DNA of 64,000 nt from Mixta calida (GTDB taxonomy: Bacteria > Pseudomonadota > Gammaproteobacteria > Enterobacterales > Enterobacteriaceae). Below, one piece after another: positions 31,838 to 42,512 of the stretch (position 1 is its first letter; each line of letters starts with the position of its first letter). Location: the NCBI RefSeq assembly GCF_002953215.1, contig NZ_CP026378.1:2400540-2464539 (forward strand), written 5' to 3'. Under the pieces are notes generated by a model. It worked only from the letters and a program-made list of their open reading frames with translations, was not told where the DNA came from and ran no database searches. Position numbers and translations under genes: made by a program.

Positions 31838-33376
31838 ATGGCGACAATATTTGACGATCCGGTTAAGGACAGCAAACGACTCAGTGACGGACCCGACTGG
31901 ACCTTTGAGCTACTTGACACCTACCTGGCGGAAATCGATCGCGTGGCGAAACATTACCGTCTGGAGACCTACCCGCATCAAATTGAAGTCATTACCTCCG
32001 AGCAGATGATGGATGCTTATTCCAGCGTCGGTATGCCGATAAACTACGCACACTGGTCCTTCGGCAAGAAATTTATTGAAACCGAACAACGCTATAAGCA
32101 CGGGCAGCAGGGGCTGGCCTATGAGATTGTGATTAACTCCAATCCCTGCATCGCCTACCTGATGGAAGAAAATACCATCACCATGCAGGCGTTGGTAATT
32201 GCCCATGCCTGTTACGGGCATAACTCTTTCTTTAAAAATAACTACCTGTTCCGCAGCTGGACCGACGCCAGTTCGATTATTGATTACCTGCTGTTTGCGA
32301 AAAACTATATCGCCGAATGCGAGGAGCGCTACGGGGTCGAAGAGGTCGAGCGGTTGCTCGATTCCTGTCATGCGCTGATGAACTACGGCGTCGATCGCTA
32401 CAAGCGTCCGCAGAAGATTTCATTGCAGGAAGAGAAAGCGCGGCAGAAAAGTCGTGAGGAGTATCTGCAAAGCCAGGTCAATACGCTGTGGCGCACCCTG
32501 CCGCGGCGGGAGAAAGAGGAAGTGCATCAGGAGAAAGTGCGTTTTCCTTCTGAACCGCAGGAAAACTTACTCTATTTTATGGAGAAGAACGCCCCGCTGC
32601 TGGAGCCCTGGCAGCGTGAGATCCTGCGCATCGTGCGTAAGGTGAGCCAATATTTTTATCCGCAGAAGCAGACCCAAGTGATGAACGAAGGCTGGGCGAC
32701 TTTCTGGCACTACACCATCCTGAACCATCTTTATGATGAAGGGAAAGTGACGGAACGCTTTATGCTGGAGTTCCTGCACAGCCACACCAACGTGGTATTT
32801 CAGCCCGCCTACAACAGCCCCTGGTATAACGGCATCAATCCTTACGCGCTCGGCTTCGCCATGTTTCAGGATATCAAACGCATCTGCCAGTCGCCGACCG
32901 AAGAGGATCGCTACTGGTTCCCGGATATCGCTGGCTCCGACTGGCTGGAAACGCTGCATTTCGCCATGCGCGAGTTTAAGGACGAAAGCTTTATCAGCCA
33001 GTTCCTGTCGCCGAAGGTGATGCGCGACTTCCGTCTGTTCACCGTGCTGGACGACGACCGCAACAACTATCTGGAAATTGCGGCGATCCATGATGAAGCG
33101 GGCTATCGCGCCATTCGCCAGCAGCTCTCTGCGCAGTATAACCTGAGCAACCTGGAGCCGAATATTCAGGTCTACAATGTTGATCTGCGCGGCGATCGTT
33201 CTCTGACGCTGCGCTATGTTCCCCACCAGCGCTCGCCGCTGGATAAGAGCCGCCGCGAGGTGCTGAAACATGTGCATCGCCTCTGGGGATTTGACGTGCA
33301 TCTGGAACAGCAGAATGAAGATGGCAGCGTGGAGATCCTCGAACGCTGCCCCCGCGTCCTGGTACTCTGTAGTTGA
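31838..33376 (+). CDS. ycgB: YcgB, SpoVR family protein
   Basis: 512 aa, close to E. coli YcgB (510). It contains the SpoVR motifs HACYGHNSFFKNNYLF, NEGWATFWHY and NPYALGF. The family has no proven enzymatic activity; in E. coli ycgB is a sigma-S gene co-regulated with yeaG and yeaH, and Bacillus SpoVR acts in sporulation. Here it is only 7.4 kb from yeaH. Confidence 0.94.
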   Translation: MATIFDDPVKDSKRLSDGPDWTFELLDTYLAEIDRVAKHYRLETYPHQIEVITSEQMMDAYSSVGMPINYAHWSFGKKFIETEQRYKHGQQGLAYEIVINSNPCIAYLMEENTITMQALVIAHACYGHNSFFKNNYLFRSWTDASSIIDYLLFAKNYIAECEERYGVEEVERLLDSCHALMNYGVDRYKRPQKISLQEEKARQKSREEYLQSQVNTLWRTLPRREKEEVHQEKVRFPSEPQENLLYFMEKNAPLLEPWQREILRIVRKVSQYFYPQKQTQVMNEGWATFWHYTILNHLYDEGKVTERFMLEFLHSHTNVVFQPAYNSPWYNGINPYALGFAMFQDIKRICQSPTEEDRYWFPDIAGSDWLETLHFAMREFKDESFISQFLSPKVMRDFRLFTVLDDDRNNYLEIAAIHDEAGYRAIRQQLSAQYNLSNLEPNIQVYNVDLRGDRSLTLRYVPHQRSPLDKSRREVLKHVHRLWGFDVHLEQQNEDGSVEILERCPRVLVLCS

Positions 33377-33393
33377 CGCGGAAGCGGAAAAGC

Positions 33394-33421
33394 AAAAGGC
33401 CGGATAGCTATCCGGCCTTTT
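33394..33421. terminator. bidirectional terminator between ycgB and fadR
   Basis: A 13-bp perfect stem (33394-33406 with 33409-33421) flanked by an A run and a T run, located between convergent ycgB and fadR. Confidence 0.9.
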
Positions 33422-33439
33422 TTATTGTTGCCAGTTCCG

Positions 33440-34153
33440 CTAGCGACGCTGCAGATCGTCCGGCATGGTTTTATGCATGCTGTGCCAGATCTCGCCGCTG
33501 CGGCGACCGTAATCGCGCACGGCGATAACGATGTTTTCCGGTTCGGTGCCGTCGCAGAAGGTCAGCAGCTGCTGATAAAAACGCAACGCCACCGCGCGCG
33601 CTTCCGGGTTGGAAAAATAGTGGCGGCCGACGCGGGTATAGAGCCCCTTCAGACCATTGAGAATCAGGCCGTAAATCGGGTTGCCGGAAGCGAAAGCCAG
33701 CCCGCGGAAAATGCGATAGTCCAGCTCGGTATAGGCGTCCGCCTGATCTTCGACGTCGTCGGCGCTTTTCAGCACTTCGCGCGCCTGGTCAGGGAAATGA
33801 CGAATGGCGCGACGAATAAAAATCGAGGAGATATTGGTGCGCACGGAGAGCAGATTATCAATCAATTGCGGCACGCTGTCGTGATCGAGGCGCGCCAGCG
33901 TTTCGAGAATATTCAGGCCGGACGTTTCCCAAAAATTATTCACCCGCGTCGGCTTGCCGTGCTGAATCGTCAACCAGCCGTCGCGCGCCAGACGCTGAAG
34001 CACTTCACGCAGGGTGGTGCGCGTTACGCCAATCAGTTCAGAAAGCTCGCGTTCGGCGGGCAGGATGGATCCAGGAGGGAAACGGCTGTTCCAGATACTT
34101 TCGATGATATACTCTTCCGCGAACCCGGCCGGGCTCTGCGCCTTTATAACCAT
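33440..34153 (-). CDS. fadR: Fatty-acid-responsive regulator FadR
   Basis: 237 aa from the ATG at 34153 ([16 protein letters not shown]), the E. coli start. An N-terminal GntR winged helix ([20 protein letters not shown]) is followed by the acyl-CoA-binding helical domain. It represses fad genes and activates fabA/fabB; long-chain acyl-CoA releases it. It is divergent from nhaB, as in E. coli, and a possible target, fadD, is 8 kb away. Confidence 0.96.
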   Translation of the reverse strand: MVIKAQSPAGFAEEYIIESIWNSRFPPGSILPAERELSELIGVTRTTLREVLQRLARDGWLTIQHGKPTRVNNFWETSGLNILETLARLDHDSVPQLIDNLLSVRTNISSIFIRRAIRHFPDQAREVLKSADDVEDQADAYTELDYRIFRGLAFASGNPIYGLILNGLKGLYTRVGRHYFSNPEARAVALRFYQQLLTFCDGTEPENIVIAVRDYGRRSGEIWHSMHKTMPDDLQRR

Positions 34154-34371
34154 AGCGTTATATTCTCGTTGCTTCATCATTAGGCAATATGCAGCTCATC
34201 ATACCAGAGGCCCCAGGCATCACCTAGCTTCGCTGCGTTTAAAACTTTAACCTGGCGCAAATATCGAGGAAATCTCGGTCAGATAAACGGGAAGCGCATT
34301 GCCAGCGCCAGAAGCGCCGTTTACCCTTTGCATCTTAAATTTTTTAATCCTGTATGAGGATATCATTGCAT

Positions 34372-35910
34372 ATGGATATTTCCGCCGGACGCGCCTTTAC
34401 GCGCAATTTTCTTGGGCAGTCCCCCGACTGGTATAAGCTAACGCTGTTAGGCTTTCTGGTAATCAATCCCCTGCTGTTCTTTTTTGTGAGCCCTTTTCTT
34501 GCCGGCTGGCTGCTGGTGGCGGAATTTATTTTCACTCTCGGCATGGCGCTGAAATGCTATCCCCTGATGCCCGGCGGTTTGCTGGCGCTGGAGGCGGTGG
34601 CGATCGGCATGGCGAGCGCGGAGCAGGTTAAAGAAGAGCTGGCCAACAACCTTGAGGTGCTGCTGCTGCTGATCTTTATGGTCGCCGGCATTCATTTTAT
34701 GCGTCAGCTGCTGCTGTTCGTCTTTACCCGCCTGCTGCTGTCGATCCGCTCAAAGGTCTGGCTGGGCCTCTCATTTTGCCTGGCCGCCGCCTTTTTGTCC
34801 GCTTTCCTGGATGCGCTGACGGTCGTCGCGGTCGTGCTGAGCGTAGCGACGGGCTTTTACGATATCTACCATCGCGTGCTCTCTGAAGGCGACGCGACGG
34901 CCGGACTGACCAATGAGCAAGAACACCGTGAGACGCTGGATAAGTTCCGCTCATTTCTGCGCAGCCTGATGATGCAGGCGGGCGTGGGCACGGCGCTGGG
35001 CGGCGTAATGACCATGGTTGGCGAGCCGCAAAACCTGATTATCGCCAAGGCGGCCGGCTGGGATTTTGTCGACTTCTTCCTGCGTATGGCGCCGGTGACC
35101 GTTCCGGTACTGGCTTGCGGCCTGATAACCTGCGTGCTGCTGGAACGCTTTCGTCTGTTCGGTTATGGCGAACCGCTGCCGGAAAAAGTGCGTGTAGTGT
35201 TAATGGCGTACGATAGCGAATCGCAGCAGAAGCGCACCCGCCAGGAGCGGCTGAATCTCTGGATTCAGGGAATAATCGCCGTCTGGCTGATTTGCGCGCT
35301 GGCGCTGCATCTGGCGGAGGTCGGGCTGATTGGCCTGTCGGTGATTATTCTGGCCACCTCGCTGTGCGGTATCACCGACGAGCATGTGATTGGTCGCGCC
35401 TTTTCCGAAGCGCTGCCCTTTACCGCGCTGCTGACGGTCTTTTTCGCCATTGTCGCGGTGATTGTGCAACAGGATCTTTTCAGCCCGCTGATCCACTTCG
35501 TGTTACAGGCGGAGGCGAGCATGCAGCTGACCTGGTTCTACATCTTTAACGGCCTGCTCTCTTCCATCTCGGATAATGTATTCGTCGGCTCCGTCTATAT
35601 CAACGAAGCGAAACACGCGTTCACCAGCGGCGCTATTAGCCTGCAGCAGTTCGAACTGCTGGCGGTGGCGATCAATACCGGCACTAACCTGCCTTCGGTG
35701 GCGACGCCCAACGGTCAGGCGGCATTCCTGTTTATGCTGACCTCGGCGCTGGCGCCGTTAATCCGTCTTTCTTATGGCCGCATGGTCTGGATGGCCCTGC
35801 CTTATACCATTGTGCTGTCGCTGATTGGGCTGTTGTGCATTATGTTCGCGCTTGAGCCGATGACGCTCTGGTTTACGCAGCACGGCTGGCTCAGCCAGCC
35901 TGCGCTGTAA
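34372..35910 (+). CDS. nhaB: Na+/H+ antiporter NhaB
   Basis: 512 aa from the ATG at 34372, with GAGGA 11 bp upstream; an ATG at 34354 overlaps the ribosome binding site and is rejected. About 12 membrane segments; the conserved [19 protein letters not shown] and [15 protein letters not shown] motifs are typical. It is an inner-membrane sodium exporter. Confidence 0.96.
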   Translation: MDISAGRAFTRNFLGQSPDWYKLTLLGFLVINPLLFFFVSPFLAGWLLVAEFIFTLGMALKCYPLMPGGLLALEAVAIGMASAEQVKEELANNLEVLLLLIFMVAGIHFMRQLLLFVFTRLLLSIRSKVWLGLSFCLAAAFLSAFLDALTVVAVVLSVATGFYDIYHRVLSEGDATAGLTNEQEHRETLDKFRSFLRSLMMQAGVGTALGGVMTMVGEPQNLIIAKAAGWDFVDFFLRMAPVTVPVLACGLITCVLLERFRLFGYGEPLPEKVRVVLMAYDSESQQKRTRQERLNLWIQGIIAVWLICALALHLAEVGLIGLSVIILATSLCGITDEHVIGRAFSEALPFTALLTVFFAIVAVIVQQDLFSPLIHFVLQAEASMQLTWFYIFNGLLSSISDNVFVGSVYINEAKHAFTSGAISLQQFELLAVAINTGTNLPSVATPNGQAAFLFMLTSALAPLIRLSYGRMVWMALPYTIVLSLIGLLCIMFALEPMTLWFTQHGWLSQPAL

Positions 35911-36026
35911 GGAGACGGATAACCGGACCTGCGTCATTTTTACCGCTGTTTTTTCGCTGCCCTGGCTGGCAGCGAAAACTTTTTGCTTTACACTGCCGAT
36001 TCAACGCTAATCATATGGAAAGATTT

Positions 36027-36557
36027 ATGTTGCGATACCTGAAACAATGCTCAAGAGGACGAGGCGCCTGGTTGCTGATGGCGTTGACTGCGTTTGCGCT
36101 TGAAATGGTCGCGTTGTGGTTTCAGCATGTGATGATGCTTAAACCCTGCGTAATGTGTATTTATGAACGCTGCGCGCTGTTTGGCGTAATGGGCGCCGGA
36201 CTGGCAGGCGCCGTGGCGCCGAAAACGCCGCTGCGCTATGCGGCGCTGGCGATCTGGATCTACAGCGCCTGGGAAGGCCTGCGTCTTTCTTACCGGCATA
36301 CGATGATTCAGCTGCACCCGAATCCTTTCGTCACCTGCGATTTCGCCGCCCGTTTTCCCGACTGGCTGCCGCTGGACAAATGGCTGCCTGCGGTGTTCGT
36401 CGCGACCGGCGACTGCTCAGAGCGCGTCTGGTCGTTCCTGACGCTGAGCATGCCGCAGTGGCTGATGGTCATTTTCGCCGCTTATCTGATCGTGGCGCTG
36501 CTGGTGCTGATCGTTCAGCCGTTTAAACCAAAGCGCCGCGACCTTTTTAGTCGCTAA
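36027..36557 (+). CDS. dsbB: Disulfide bond formation protein B
   Basis: 176 aa from the ATG at 36027, matching the E. coli start; four membrane helices. The redox cysteines are at C41/C44 (PCVMC) and C104/C130, the same numbers as E. coli. It reoxidises DsbA and passes electrons to quinones. It follows nhaB with its own leader. Confidence 0.96.
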   Translation: MLRYLKQCSRGRGAWLLMALTAFALEMVALWFQHVMMLKPCVMCIYERCALFGVMGAGLAGAVAPKTPLRYAALAIWIYSAWEGLRLSYRHTMIQLHPNPFVTCDFAARFPDWLPLDKWLPAVFVATGDCSERVWSFLTLSMPQWLMVIFAAYLIVALLVLIVQPFKPKRRDLFSR

Positions 36558-36582
36558 AGCGCTTCACTGACCCGGAGCGGAA

Positions 36583-37029
36583 TTACGCTTTCCACTCCGG
36601 CCGGTTAATGATGTGATCTTCCCAGTCTCTTACCTCGCTTTCACGCACCGCAATATGACGCACCGAAATACGTGCGGCATGCATGGCGGCTTTCGATCCG
36701 CTGCGTAGCGGATGCCACACCGGCAGGCCTTTTCCTTCCGCCAGCAAACGATAGGCGCAGCTGGGCGGCAGCCAGGAAAAGGTAGGCAGGTTTTCGCGCG
36801 TCAGCTTGATGCAATCCTCTTCATATTCGAAGCGGCGTTCATAGTTGCGGCACTGGCAGGTTTTGATATTCAACTGGTTGCAGGCGACGTTGGTGAAATA
36901 GATTTCATCGGTATCGGCGTCCTGCAACTTATTCAGGCAGCACTGTCCGCAACCATCGCACAAGGATTCCCATTCCTCATCACTCATTTGTTCCAGGCTT
37001 TTCGCCTGCCAGAAAGGGGTCTCAGTCAT
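36583..37029 (-). CDS. ycgN: YcgN (UPF0260), cysteine-cluster protein
   Basis: 148 aa with the cluster CDGCGQCC and further cysteines in [13 protein letters not shown] and SCAYR, typical of the YkgJ/YcgN metal- or Fe-S-binding family. Function unknown. It is the last of the minus-strand genes ycgL-(mltB2)-ycgM-ycgN that run divergently from minC. Confidence 0.9.
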   Translation of the reverse strand: MTETPFWQAKSLEQMSDEEWESLCDGCGQCCLNKLQDADTDEIYFTNVACNQLNIKTCQCRNYERRFEYEEDCIKLTRENLPTFSWLPPSCAYRLLAEGKGLPVWHPLRSGSKAAMHAARISVRHIAVRESEVRDWEDHIINRPEWKA

Positions 37030-37089
37030 TGTGATGTCCGGTTAAGCAAAAGCGCACCTTATAAACAGTTCAGGCTTCAGATGCAAGCG

Positions 37090-37749
37090 TCACAGCACGC
37101 GCGTGCTGATGCCGTGGCCCGCCAGCGACACTTCCAGCGTATCGCCAGCGTGCAGCGGACCTACGCCTTCCGGCGTGCCGGTCAGAATCACGTCGCCCGC
37201 GCGCAGGGTGAAATACTTGCTCATATAGGCGATCAGCGGCAGGATCGGCGTGATCATATCCGCCGTGCTGCCCTGTTGCCGCATTTCGCCATTGACCAGC
37301 AGCTTCAGTTCGCTCTGCTGCGGATCGCCAGTAAACTGGTTAGCGGGAATAAAGCCGGAAAGCGGGCAGGAATTATCGAAGCCTTTGGCTTTTTCCCACG
37401 GCTGGCCCGCTTTTTTCAGGCCTGCCTGAATATCGCGCAGCGTCAGATCGAGCGCGACGCCGTAACCAGCGATCGCCTGCGCCACATGCGCTTCGCTGGC
37501 CTGCTTCAGCGTGGCGCCGATCAGCACCGCCATTTCCACCTCATGATGCACGGCGCCCAGATCTTGCGGAATAGAGAGCGGCTGACGCAGATCGCACAGG
37601 GCCGTTTCCGGCTTAATAAATATCACCGGCTCCTGCGGCGTGGCGCTGCCCATCTCTTTAATATGCTTTGCGTAGTTGCTGCCGACGCAGACAACCTTAC
37701 TTACCGGAAAATCTAACAACGCGCCCTGCCAGTTACGATGTTGGTACAT
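37090..37749 (-). CDS. ycgM: YcgM, fumarylacetoacetate hydrolase family protein
   Basis: 219 aa from the ATG at 37749, with AAGGGGAAAAG upstream; the longer frame overlaps the upstream gene and lacks similarity. FAH-fold motifs VGSNYAKHIKEMG, the metal-binding EVEMAVLIG and LTGTPEGVG are present. Related proteins are acylpyruvase or oxaloacetate tautomerase. Substrate not deducible here. Confidence 0.9.
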   Translation of the reverse strand: MYQHRNWQGALLDFPVSKVVCVGSNYAKHIKEMGSATPQEPVIFIKPETALCDLRQPLSIPQDLGAVHHEVEMAVLIGATLKQASEAHVAQAIAGYGVALDLTLRDIQAGLKKAGQPWEKAKGFDNSCPLSGFIPANQFTGDPQQSELKLLVNGEMRQQGSTADMITPILPLIAYMSKYFTLRAGDVILTGTPEGVGPLHAGDTLEVSLAGHGISTRVL

Positions 37750-37795
37750 GCTTTTCCCCTTGCTGAGAGTGACAGCGCCAGACCGGCGCCGATAG

Positions 37796-38887
37796 CTACT
37801 GTTGCGCCACCGCATCCGCCATTTTGCCGATGCTGATAGCAAAATAATAAGAACGGTTCCAGCGCATGATGGTGCGGAAGTTTTCATACACCATGAAGGC
37901 GCGGCCGCCGACGTTATCCGGCAGAATGATCCAGGCGCGCTGTTTGGTGTCGGGCAGCGTCGCGCCTTCCGTCAGCCGCACGCCAAGTTTTTCCCACTCC
38001 CCGACCGTTTTCGCCTGCTGGGTTTTCGTCCCCGCCAGGCTGGCGTCGAAATCAACCGGCAGCACCGCTTCCTGGCCCCAGCCTTCGTCAGCGCGCCAGC
38101 CCTCTTTCGCCAGATAATTCGCTGTCGAGGCGAAGACGTCGCGGCTGTTGCGCCAGATGTCGATTTTGCCGTCGCCGTCGCCATCCGCGCCGTAGCGCAG
38201 ATAAGAGCTGGGCATAAACTGGTTCTGCCCCATCGCGCCCGCCCAGGAGCCTTTCATCTCCTGCGCGCTGATATGGCCCTGTTGAATCATTTTCAACGCG
38301 GCGATCAGCTCATTGGTAAAGAAGGTTTCGCGGCGACCTTCAAAGGCCAGCGTAGCGAGCGCGGAAATAATGTCTTCGCGGCCCTGCAACTGCCCGAAGT
38401 TGCTCTCCATACCCCACAGGGCGACGATATATTGCGGCGGCACGCCATACTGCCGGCTGGCTGCCATCAGCTCGCTTTGATGTTCCTGAAAGCAGCTGCG
38501 GCCCAGCGCCATTTTTTTCTCGGTTAACACGCGCGCCAGATAGTCATCCAGCGTAATCTTCTGCTCAGGCTGATTGCGATCCGATTTAATCACCCGATCG
38601 ACAAAATGGATATTGGCGAAGGCGCTGTTGAGGGTCTGCTCATTAATACCCTGCGCGCGCGCCTGGGTTTTTAACTGTTCCACATAAGCGGGAAATTCCG
38701 CCGGATCGCGTCCCTGCTGTGCCAGCGTGCTGTTGCCCGTCGCCGGCTTGAGGAAGCCGCCGCTCTGCTTCGCGGCGGCGGGAGCGGCGGGTGAATTTGC
38801 CGGCGGCGCTGACGAGACGCTATTTTTGCTGGCGCATCCCGCCAGCATTATTGAAATCAACGTCGCATTCAGAACATTTAGCTTCAT
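37796..38887 (-). CDS. MltB_2-type lytic murein transglycosylase lipoprotein
   Basis: 363 aa with a lipoprotein signal peptide (lipobox LAGC, Cys at 18) and an Ala/Pro/Ser-rich linker. The catalytic glutamate is in GMESNFGQ, with GAMGQNQFMPSSYLRYG typical of the MltB-like SLT fold. It cleaves peptidoglycan to 1,6-anhydro-muropeptides at the outer membrane. It is related to but clearly not E. coli MltB. It separates ycgL from ycgM, which are direct neighbours in E. coli. Confidence 0.88.
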   Translation of the reverse strand: MKLNVLNATLISIMLAGCASKNSVSSAPPANSPAAPAAAKQSGGFLKPATGNSTLAQQGRDPAEFPAYVEQLKTQARAQGINEQTLNSAFANIHFVDRVIKSDRNQPEQKITLDDYLARVLTEKKMALGRSCFQEHQSELMAASRQYGVPPQYIVALWGMESNFGQLQGREDIISALATLAFEGRRETFFTNELIAALKMIQQGHISAQEMKGSWAGAMGQNQFMPSSYLRYGADGDGDGKIDIWRNSRDVFASTANYLAKEGWRADEGWGQEAVLPVDFDASLAGTKTQQAKTVGEWEKLGVRLTEGATLPDTKQRAWIILPDNVGGRAFMVYENFRTIMRWNRSYYFAISIGKMADAVAQQ

Positions 38888-38972
38888 ACCTGTTCCTTAT
38901 TAATCATTTGGGCCAGCGGAAATTAAAATGAAGATTTATTCAGCGACGTATTATTTTACAGATGAATCTGAA

Positions 38973-39248
38973 TTAAACCGGGTCGCCTTTTCCCAGATGT
39001 ATTTTCAACAGATCTTCCGGCGGCGGAGGAAGCTGTAAATAATAGCCCTGATCCTGAAGCGCCTGTTTCACTTTTTCGATGTCGGCGTTGGCCAGTTTCT
39101 TAGTGCGTTCAAGGGGTAACACCATCGCCAGCTGCGGTTTGCCGAAACCGCGCAGCAGTTCCTGCGGCACGCGAGAGAAATCGTCTTTTTTTTCAACATA
39201 AAGATAAGTCTGGTCACGCAGAGGACTTCTGTAGATCACACAAAACAT
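38973..39248 (-). CDS. ycgL: YcgL domain protein
   Basis: 91 aa, a small alpha/beta protein with the YcgL signature ([20 protein letters not shown] and [14 protein letters not shown]). Function unknown. It is divergent from minC, as in E. coli. Confidence 0.9.
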   Translation of the reverse strand: MFCVIYRSPLRDQTYLYVEKKDDFSRVPQELLRGFGKPQLAMVLPLERTKKLANADIEKVKQALQDQGYYLQLPPPPEDLLKIHLGKGDPV

Positions 39249-39408
39249 ATTTTTTACTCGAATTAACCGGGGTGGTGGCTTGCCTGAATATAGCAGTAAC
39301 TATAACATGCTTGCAGTGGTTAGGAATAATCTCCCGCCTTGATTACGCGCTGGCTAAATCAGGCATAATTTGGTCGGGTTTAGACATAACAGGACTGAGC
39401 CAGGACAG

Positions 39409-40104
39409 ATGTCGCAAACGCCAATAGAGTTTAAAGGCAGTAGTTTTACTCTGTCTGTTGTTCATTTACACCACACGCATCCCGATGTGGTTCGTCAGGC
39501 GCTTCAGGACAAAATTGACCAGGCACCTGCCTTTCTCAAAAATGCGCCCGTTGTTCTGAATGTGGCCGCCCTGGATGGCGACGTGAACTGGAAGCAGATG
39601 CAGCAGGCTATCGCTTCTACGGGCTTACGCATTGTGGGCGTGAGCGGCTGCAAAGATGAAGCGCTGAAGCGCATGATCGCGCGCGCCGGCCTGCCGATTT
39701 TGTCCGAAGGTAAAGAACAAAAGAAAAGTCCCGAGCCGGAGCCGGTAGCGGCGCCTGCGCCGGAAAACGTGGTGACGAAAACCCGCCTGGTGACAACGCC
39801 GGTGCGTTCGGGGCAGCAGATTTACGCGCGTAACGCCGATCTGATCGTCACCAACAGCGTTAGCGCCGGCGCCGAGCTGGTCGCCGACGGCAATATTCAT
39901 ATTTACGGCATGATGCGCGGACGCGCGCTGGCTGGCGCCAGCGGCGATCGCGACTGCCAGATTTTTTGCACCAGCCTCTCTGCGGAGCTGGTTTCCATCG
40001 CTGGCGAATACTGGCTGATGGATCAGATCCCTGCGGAATATTTTGCAAAAGCAGCGCGCCTTAGCCTGAAGGATGGCGCGCTGACTATACAGACATTGAA
40101 TTAG
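39409..40104 (+). CDS. minC: Septum-site inhibitor MinC
   Basis: 231 aa from the ATG at 39409 (E. coli also has 231). An N-terminal FtsZ-inhibiting domain, a Pro/Glu linker near residues 105-125, and a C-terminal beta-helical MinD-binding domain with [21 protein letters not shown]. It blocks Z-ring formation at the poles together with MinD. Confidence 0.97.
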   Translation: MSQTPIEFKGSSFTLSVVHLHHTHPDVVRQALQDKIDQAPAFLKNAPVVLNVAALDGDVNWKQMQQAIASTGLRIVGVSGCKDEALKRMIARAGLPILSEGKEQKKSPEPEPVAAPAPENVVTKTRLVTTPVRSGQQIYARNADLIVTNSVSAGAELVADGNIHIYGMMRGRALAGASGDRDCQIFCTSLSAELVSIAGEYWLMDQIPAEYFAKAARLSLKDGALTIQTLN

Positions 40105-40135
40105 GCCCCTTTTTATTTATAAGGAATTCTTATAT

Positions 40136-40948
40136 ATGGCACGCATTATTGTAGTTACATCCGGCAAAGGGGGCGTTGGCAAGACCACGTCAAGCGCGGC
40201 CATCGCAACCGGTCTGGCTCAGAAAGGGAAAAAAACCGTCGTGATCGATTTCGACATCGGTCTGCGTAATCTCGATCTGATCATGGGCTGTGAAAGACGC
40301 GTGGTTTATGATTTCGTCAACGTAATCCAGGGCGACGCCACGCTGAACCAGGCACTGATTAAAGACAAACGAACAGAAAACCTCTATATCCTGCCTGCTT
40401 CACAAACGCGTGACAAAGACGCCCTGACGCGCGAAGGCGTCGAAAAAGTCCTGAATGAATTAAACACGATGGAGTTTGACTTCGTCCTGTGCGACTCGCC
40501 GGCGGGCATTGAAACCGGCGCGCTGATGGCGCTCTATTTCGCCGATGAAGCGATTATCACCACCAACCCGGAAGTCTCTTCCGTACGCGACTCCGACCGT
40601 ATTTTGGGTATTATCGCCTCAAAATCACGCCGCGCGGAAAATGGACAGGAGCCGGTGAAAGAGCATCTGCTGCTGACCCGTTACAATCCCGGCCGCGTCA
40701 GCCGCGGAGACATGCTAAGTATGGAAGACGTGCTGGAAATTCTGCGTATTCCGCTGGTCGGCGTGATCCCGGAAGATCAGTCGGTGCTGCGCGCTTCCAA
40801 CCAGGGCGAACCCGTCATTCTGGATAAAGAGTCCGATGCGGGCAAAGCCTACGCCGATACCGTTGACCGGTTGCTCGGTGAAGAACGCCCCTTCCGCTTC
40901 ATTGAAGAAGAGAAGAAGGGATTCCTGAAACGTCTGTTCGGGGGATAA
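40136..40948 (+). CDS. minD: Septum-site ATPase MinD
   Basis: 270 aa. The deviant Walker A GKGGVGKTT is at residues 10-18; the C-terminal amphipathic membrane-targeting helix (KKGFLKRLFGG) is intact. It recruits MinC to the membrane and oscillates under MinE control. Middle gene of minCDE, 31 bp after minC. Confidence 0.98.
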   Translation: MARIIVVTSGKGGVGKTTSSAAIATGLAQKGKKTVVIDFDIGLRNLDLIMGCERRVVYDFVNVIQGDATLNQALIKDKRTENLYILPASQTRDKDALTREGVEKVLNELNTMEFDFVLCDSPAGIETGALMALYFADEAIITTNPEVSSVRDSDRILGIIASKSRRAENGQEPVKEHLLLTRYNPGRVSRGDMLSMEDVLEILRIPLVGVIPEDQSVLRASNQGEPVILDKESDAGKAYADTVDRLLGEERPFRFIEEEKKGFLKRLFGG

Positions 40949-40951
40949 ACC

Positions 40952-41221
40952 ATGGCCTTACTCGATTTCTTTTTATCCCGTAAAAAGAACACCGCCAATA
41001 TCGCCAAGGAAAGGCTGCAGATCATCGTGGCAGAACGCAGGAGGGGCGATAGCGAGCCCCACTATCTTCCACAACTGAAGCGCGACATCCTGGAAGTGAT
41101 TTGCAAATATGTGAAGATCGATCCAGAGATGGTGACCGTGCAGCTCGATCAGCGCGGCGATGATATCTCGATACTGGAACTTAACGTGACGCTGCCGGAA
41201 ATGGAAGAAGCTGCGAAATGA
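40952..41221 (+). CDS. minE: Cell division topological specificity factor MinE
   Basis: 89 aa. The N-terminal membrane/MinD-binding part ([20 protein letters not shown]) and the C-terminal dimer domain are both present. It stimulates MinD ATPase. It starts 3 bp after the minD stop, so translation is probably coupled. Confidence 0.97.
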   Translation: MALLDFFLSRKKNTANIAKERLQIIVAERRRGDSEPHYLPQLKRDILEVICKYVKIDPEMVTVQLDQRGDDISILELNVTLPEMEEAAK

Positions 41222-41240
41222 CCTTTTTCCTTTCCTGATC

Positions 41241-41263
41241 TTCCCCTGCCTTACGCAGGGGAA
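41241..41263. terminator. minCDE/rnd terminator
   Basis: Stem TTCCCCTGC/GCAGGGGAA (41241-41249, 41255-41263) followed by ACTTTTC on the plus strand, between convergent minE and rnd. Confidence 0.65.
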
Positions 41264-41275
41264 ACTTTTCGCGGG

Positions 41276-42403
41276 CTATTGCGGATAGTCAGCCAACACC
41301 TGCCTGATTTCCTGCTCCATCAGCTCGCCCCGCCAGCCGCTTACCAGTTCGGGCAGACGCTCGCGCGGTTTGATCTGCCAGTGCCAGCTCAGCAGCTGAT
41401 TAATCTGACGGCGTGACGCCAGCAGCTCGGTACTCAGTCCGCTGCGTTCGCTCACCTCCTGAACCACCGCTTTCAGCGCCTTAAAGGCTTTTTTATAGAG
41501 CGGGTGCTCATTGATATTCATCAGCACCGGCGGCAGTTCTTCCTCCGGCAATGCGTTAGCCGCGCTGACGATATCCAGCAGCGTTTTACCATGAAAACGA
41601 ATTTCATGGCCGCTCAGCCCTAAGTGGTCCAGCTCGCCCAACGTGCCCGGCAGATAGCGCGCTACCTTCCACAAGTTTTCCTCACGCACCACGAAATTCA
41701 CCGCCATGTTTTTTTCACGCGCCAGCTTCAGACGCCAGGCCGCCATGCGCTGCAAGGCCGCCAGCTGACGCGGACGCAGCAACGACGCGTTGCTGATTTC
41801 GCGGTATGCCTCTTCCGGCTGCAAAATATCGGTACGACGCTGGCACAGCAGCAGACATTCGCTGCGCGCCGCCTCCAGCTGGCCTGCGGCGGCCGTTTCG
41901 TCCATCAGCGTATGGGCGATCGGCAACAGCCAGAAGACATCCGCCGCGGCATATTCGCACTGACGCGCGGAAAGCGGACGCGCCAGCCAGTCGGTGCGCG
42001 ATTCGCTTTTATCCAGTACTTCGCCGGTAAAGTTTTCCACCATCGCCGCAAAGCCCATCGACAACGGACGGCCGCTGAACGCCGCCAGAATTTGGGTATC
42101 GATTAGCGGCGTCGGCAGTACGCCGAAACTGTGCAGAAAGACCTCAAGATCTTCGCTGCCGGCATGCAGGAATTTAGTGACGCGACTGTCGCTCAGCAGT
42201 TCGATCAGCGGCTGCCATGCAGTGATAGTTAGCGGATCGACCAGGGTCACCTGCTCGCCGTCATAAATCTGCAGCAGGCCCAGCTGCGGGTAATAGGTGC
42301 GGGTACGGACAAATTCGGTATCAAGCGCAATCGCGCGATGTTGGCGCGCCGCCTCACAGCAGACTTGCAGCGCTTCATTGGTCGTGATGTAGGTGTAATT
42401 CAA
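41276..42403 (-). CDS. rnd: Ribonuclease D (UUG start)
   Basis: 375 aa, exactly E. coli length, when the TTG at 42403 is taken as start; the residues after it (NYTYITTNEAL) align with E. coli MNYQMITTDDAL, and E. coli rnd is known to start with UUG. DEDD exonuclease motifs: DTEF (Exo I), HAGSEDLEVF (Exo II) and YAAADV (Exo III), followed by HRDC domains. It trims tRNA 3' ends. A longer ATG frame to 42493 runs through the fadD terminator and is rejected. Confidence 0.93.
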   Translation of the reverse strand: MNYTYITTNEALQVCCEAARQHRAIALDTEFVRTRTYYPQLGLLQIYDGEQVTLVDPLTITAWQPLIELLSDSRVTKFLHAGSEDLEVFLHSFGVLPTPLIDTQILAAFSGRPLSMGFAAMVENFTGEVLDKSESRTDWLARPLSARQCEYAAADVFWLLPIAHTLMDETAAAGQLEAARSECLLLCQRRTDILQPEEAYREISNASLLRPRQLAALQRMAAWRLKLAREKNMAVNFVVREENLWKVARYLPGTLGELDHLGLSGHEIRFHGKTLLDIVSAANALPEEELPPVLMNINEHPLYKKAFKALKAVVQEVSERSGLSTELLASRRQINQLLSWHWQIKPRERLPELVSGWRGELMEQEIRQVLADYPQ

Positions 42404-42460
42404 ATCCTTGCTCTCTTGGCAGCGGAACGTGCATCGCTGATGCTCAGTGAAATGACAATA

Positions 42461-42484
42461 AAAACGCCGGTTTCCCGGCGTTTT
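42461..42484 (-). terminator. fadD terminator
   Basis: Stem AAAACGCCGG/CCGGCGTTTT (42461-42470, 42475-42484) between fadD and rnd; on the minus strand it ends in TTTT after the stem. Confidence 0.8.
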
Positions 42485-42512
42485 CATCAACATTCTATCA
42501 CATTACGGGCGG

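Noticed and set aside
42404-42493. N-terminal extension of RNase D from an ATG
   Set aside because: It would run through the fadD terminator; the UUG start gives the exact E. coli length.
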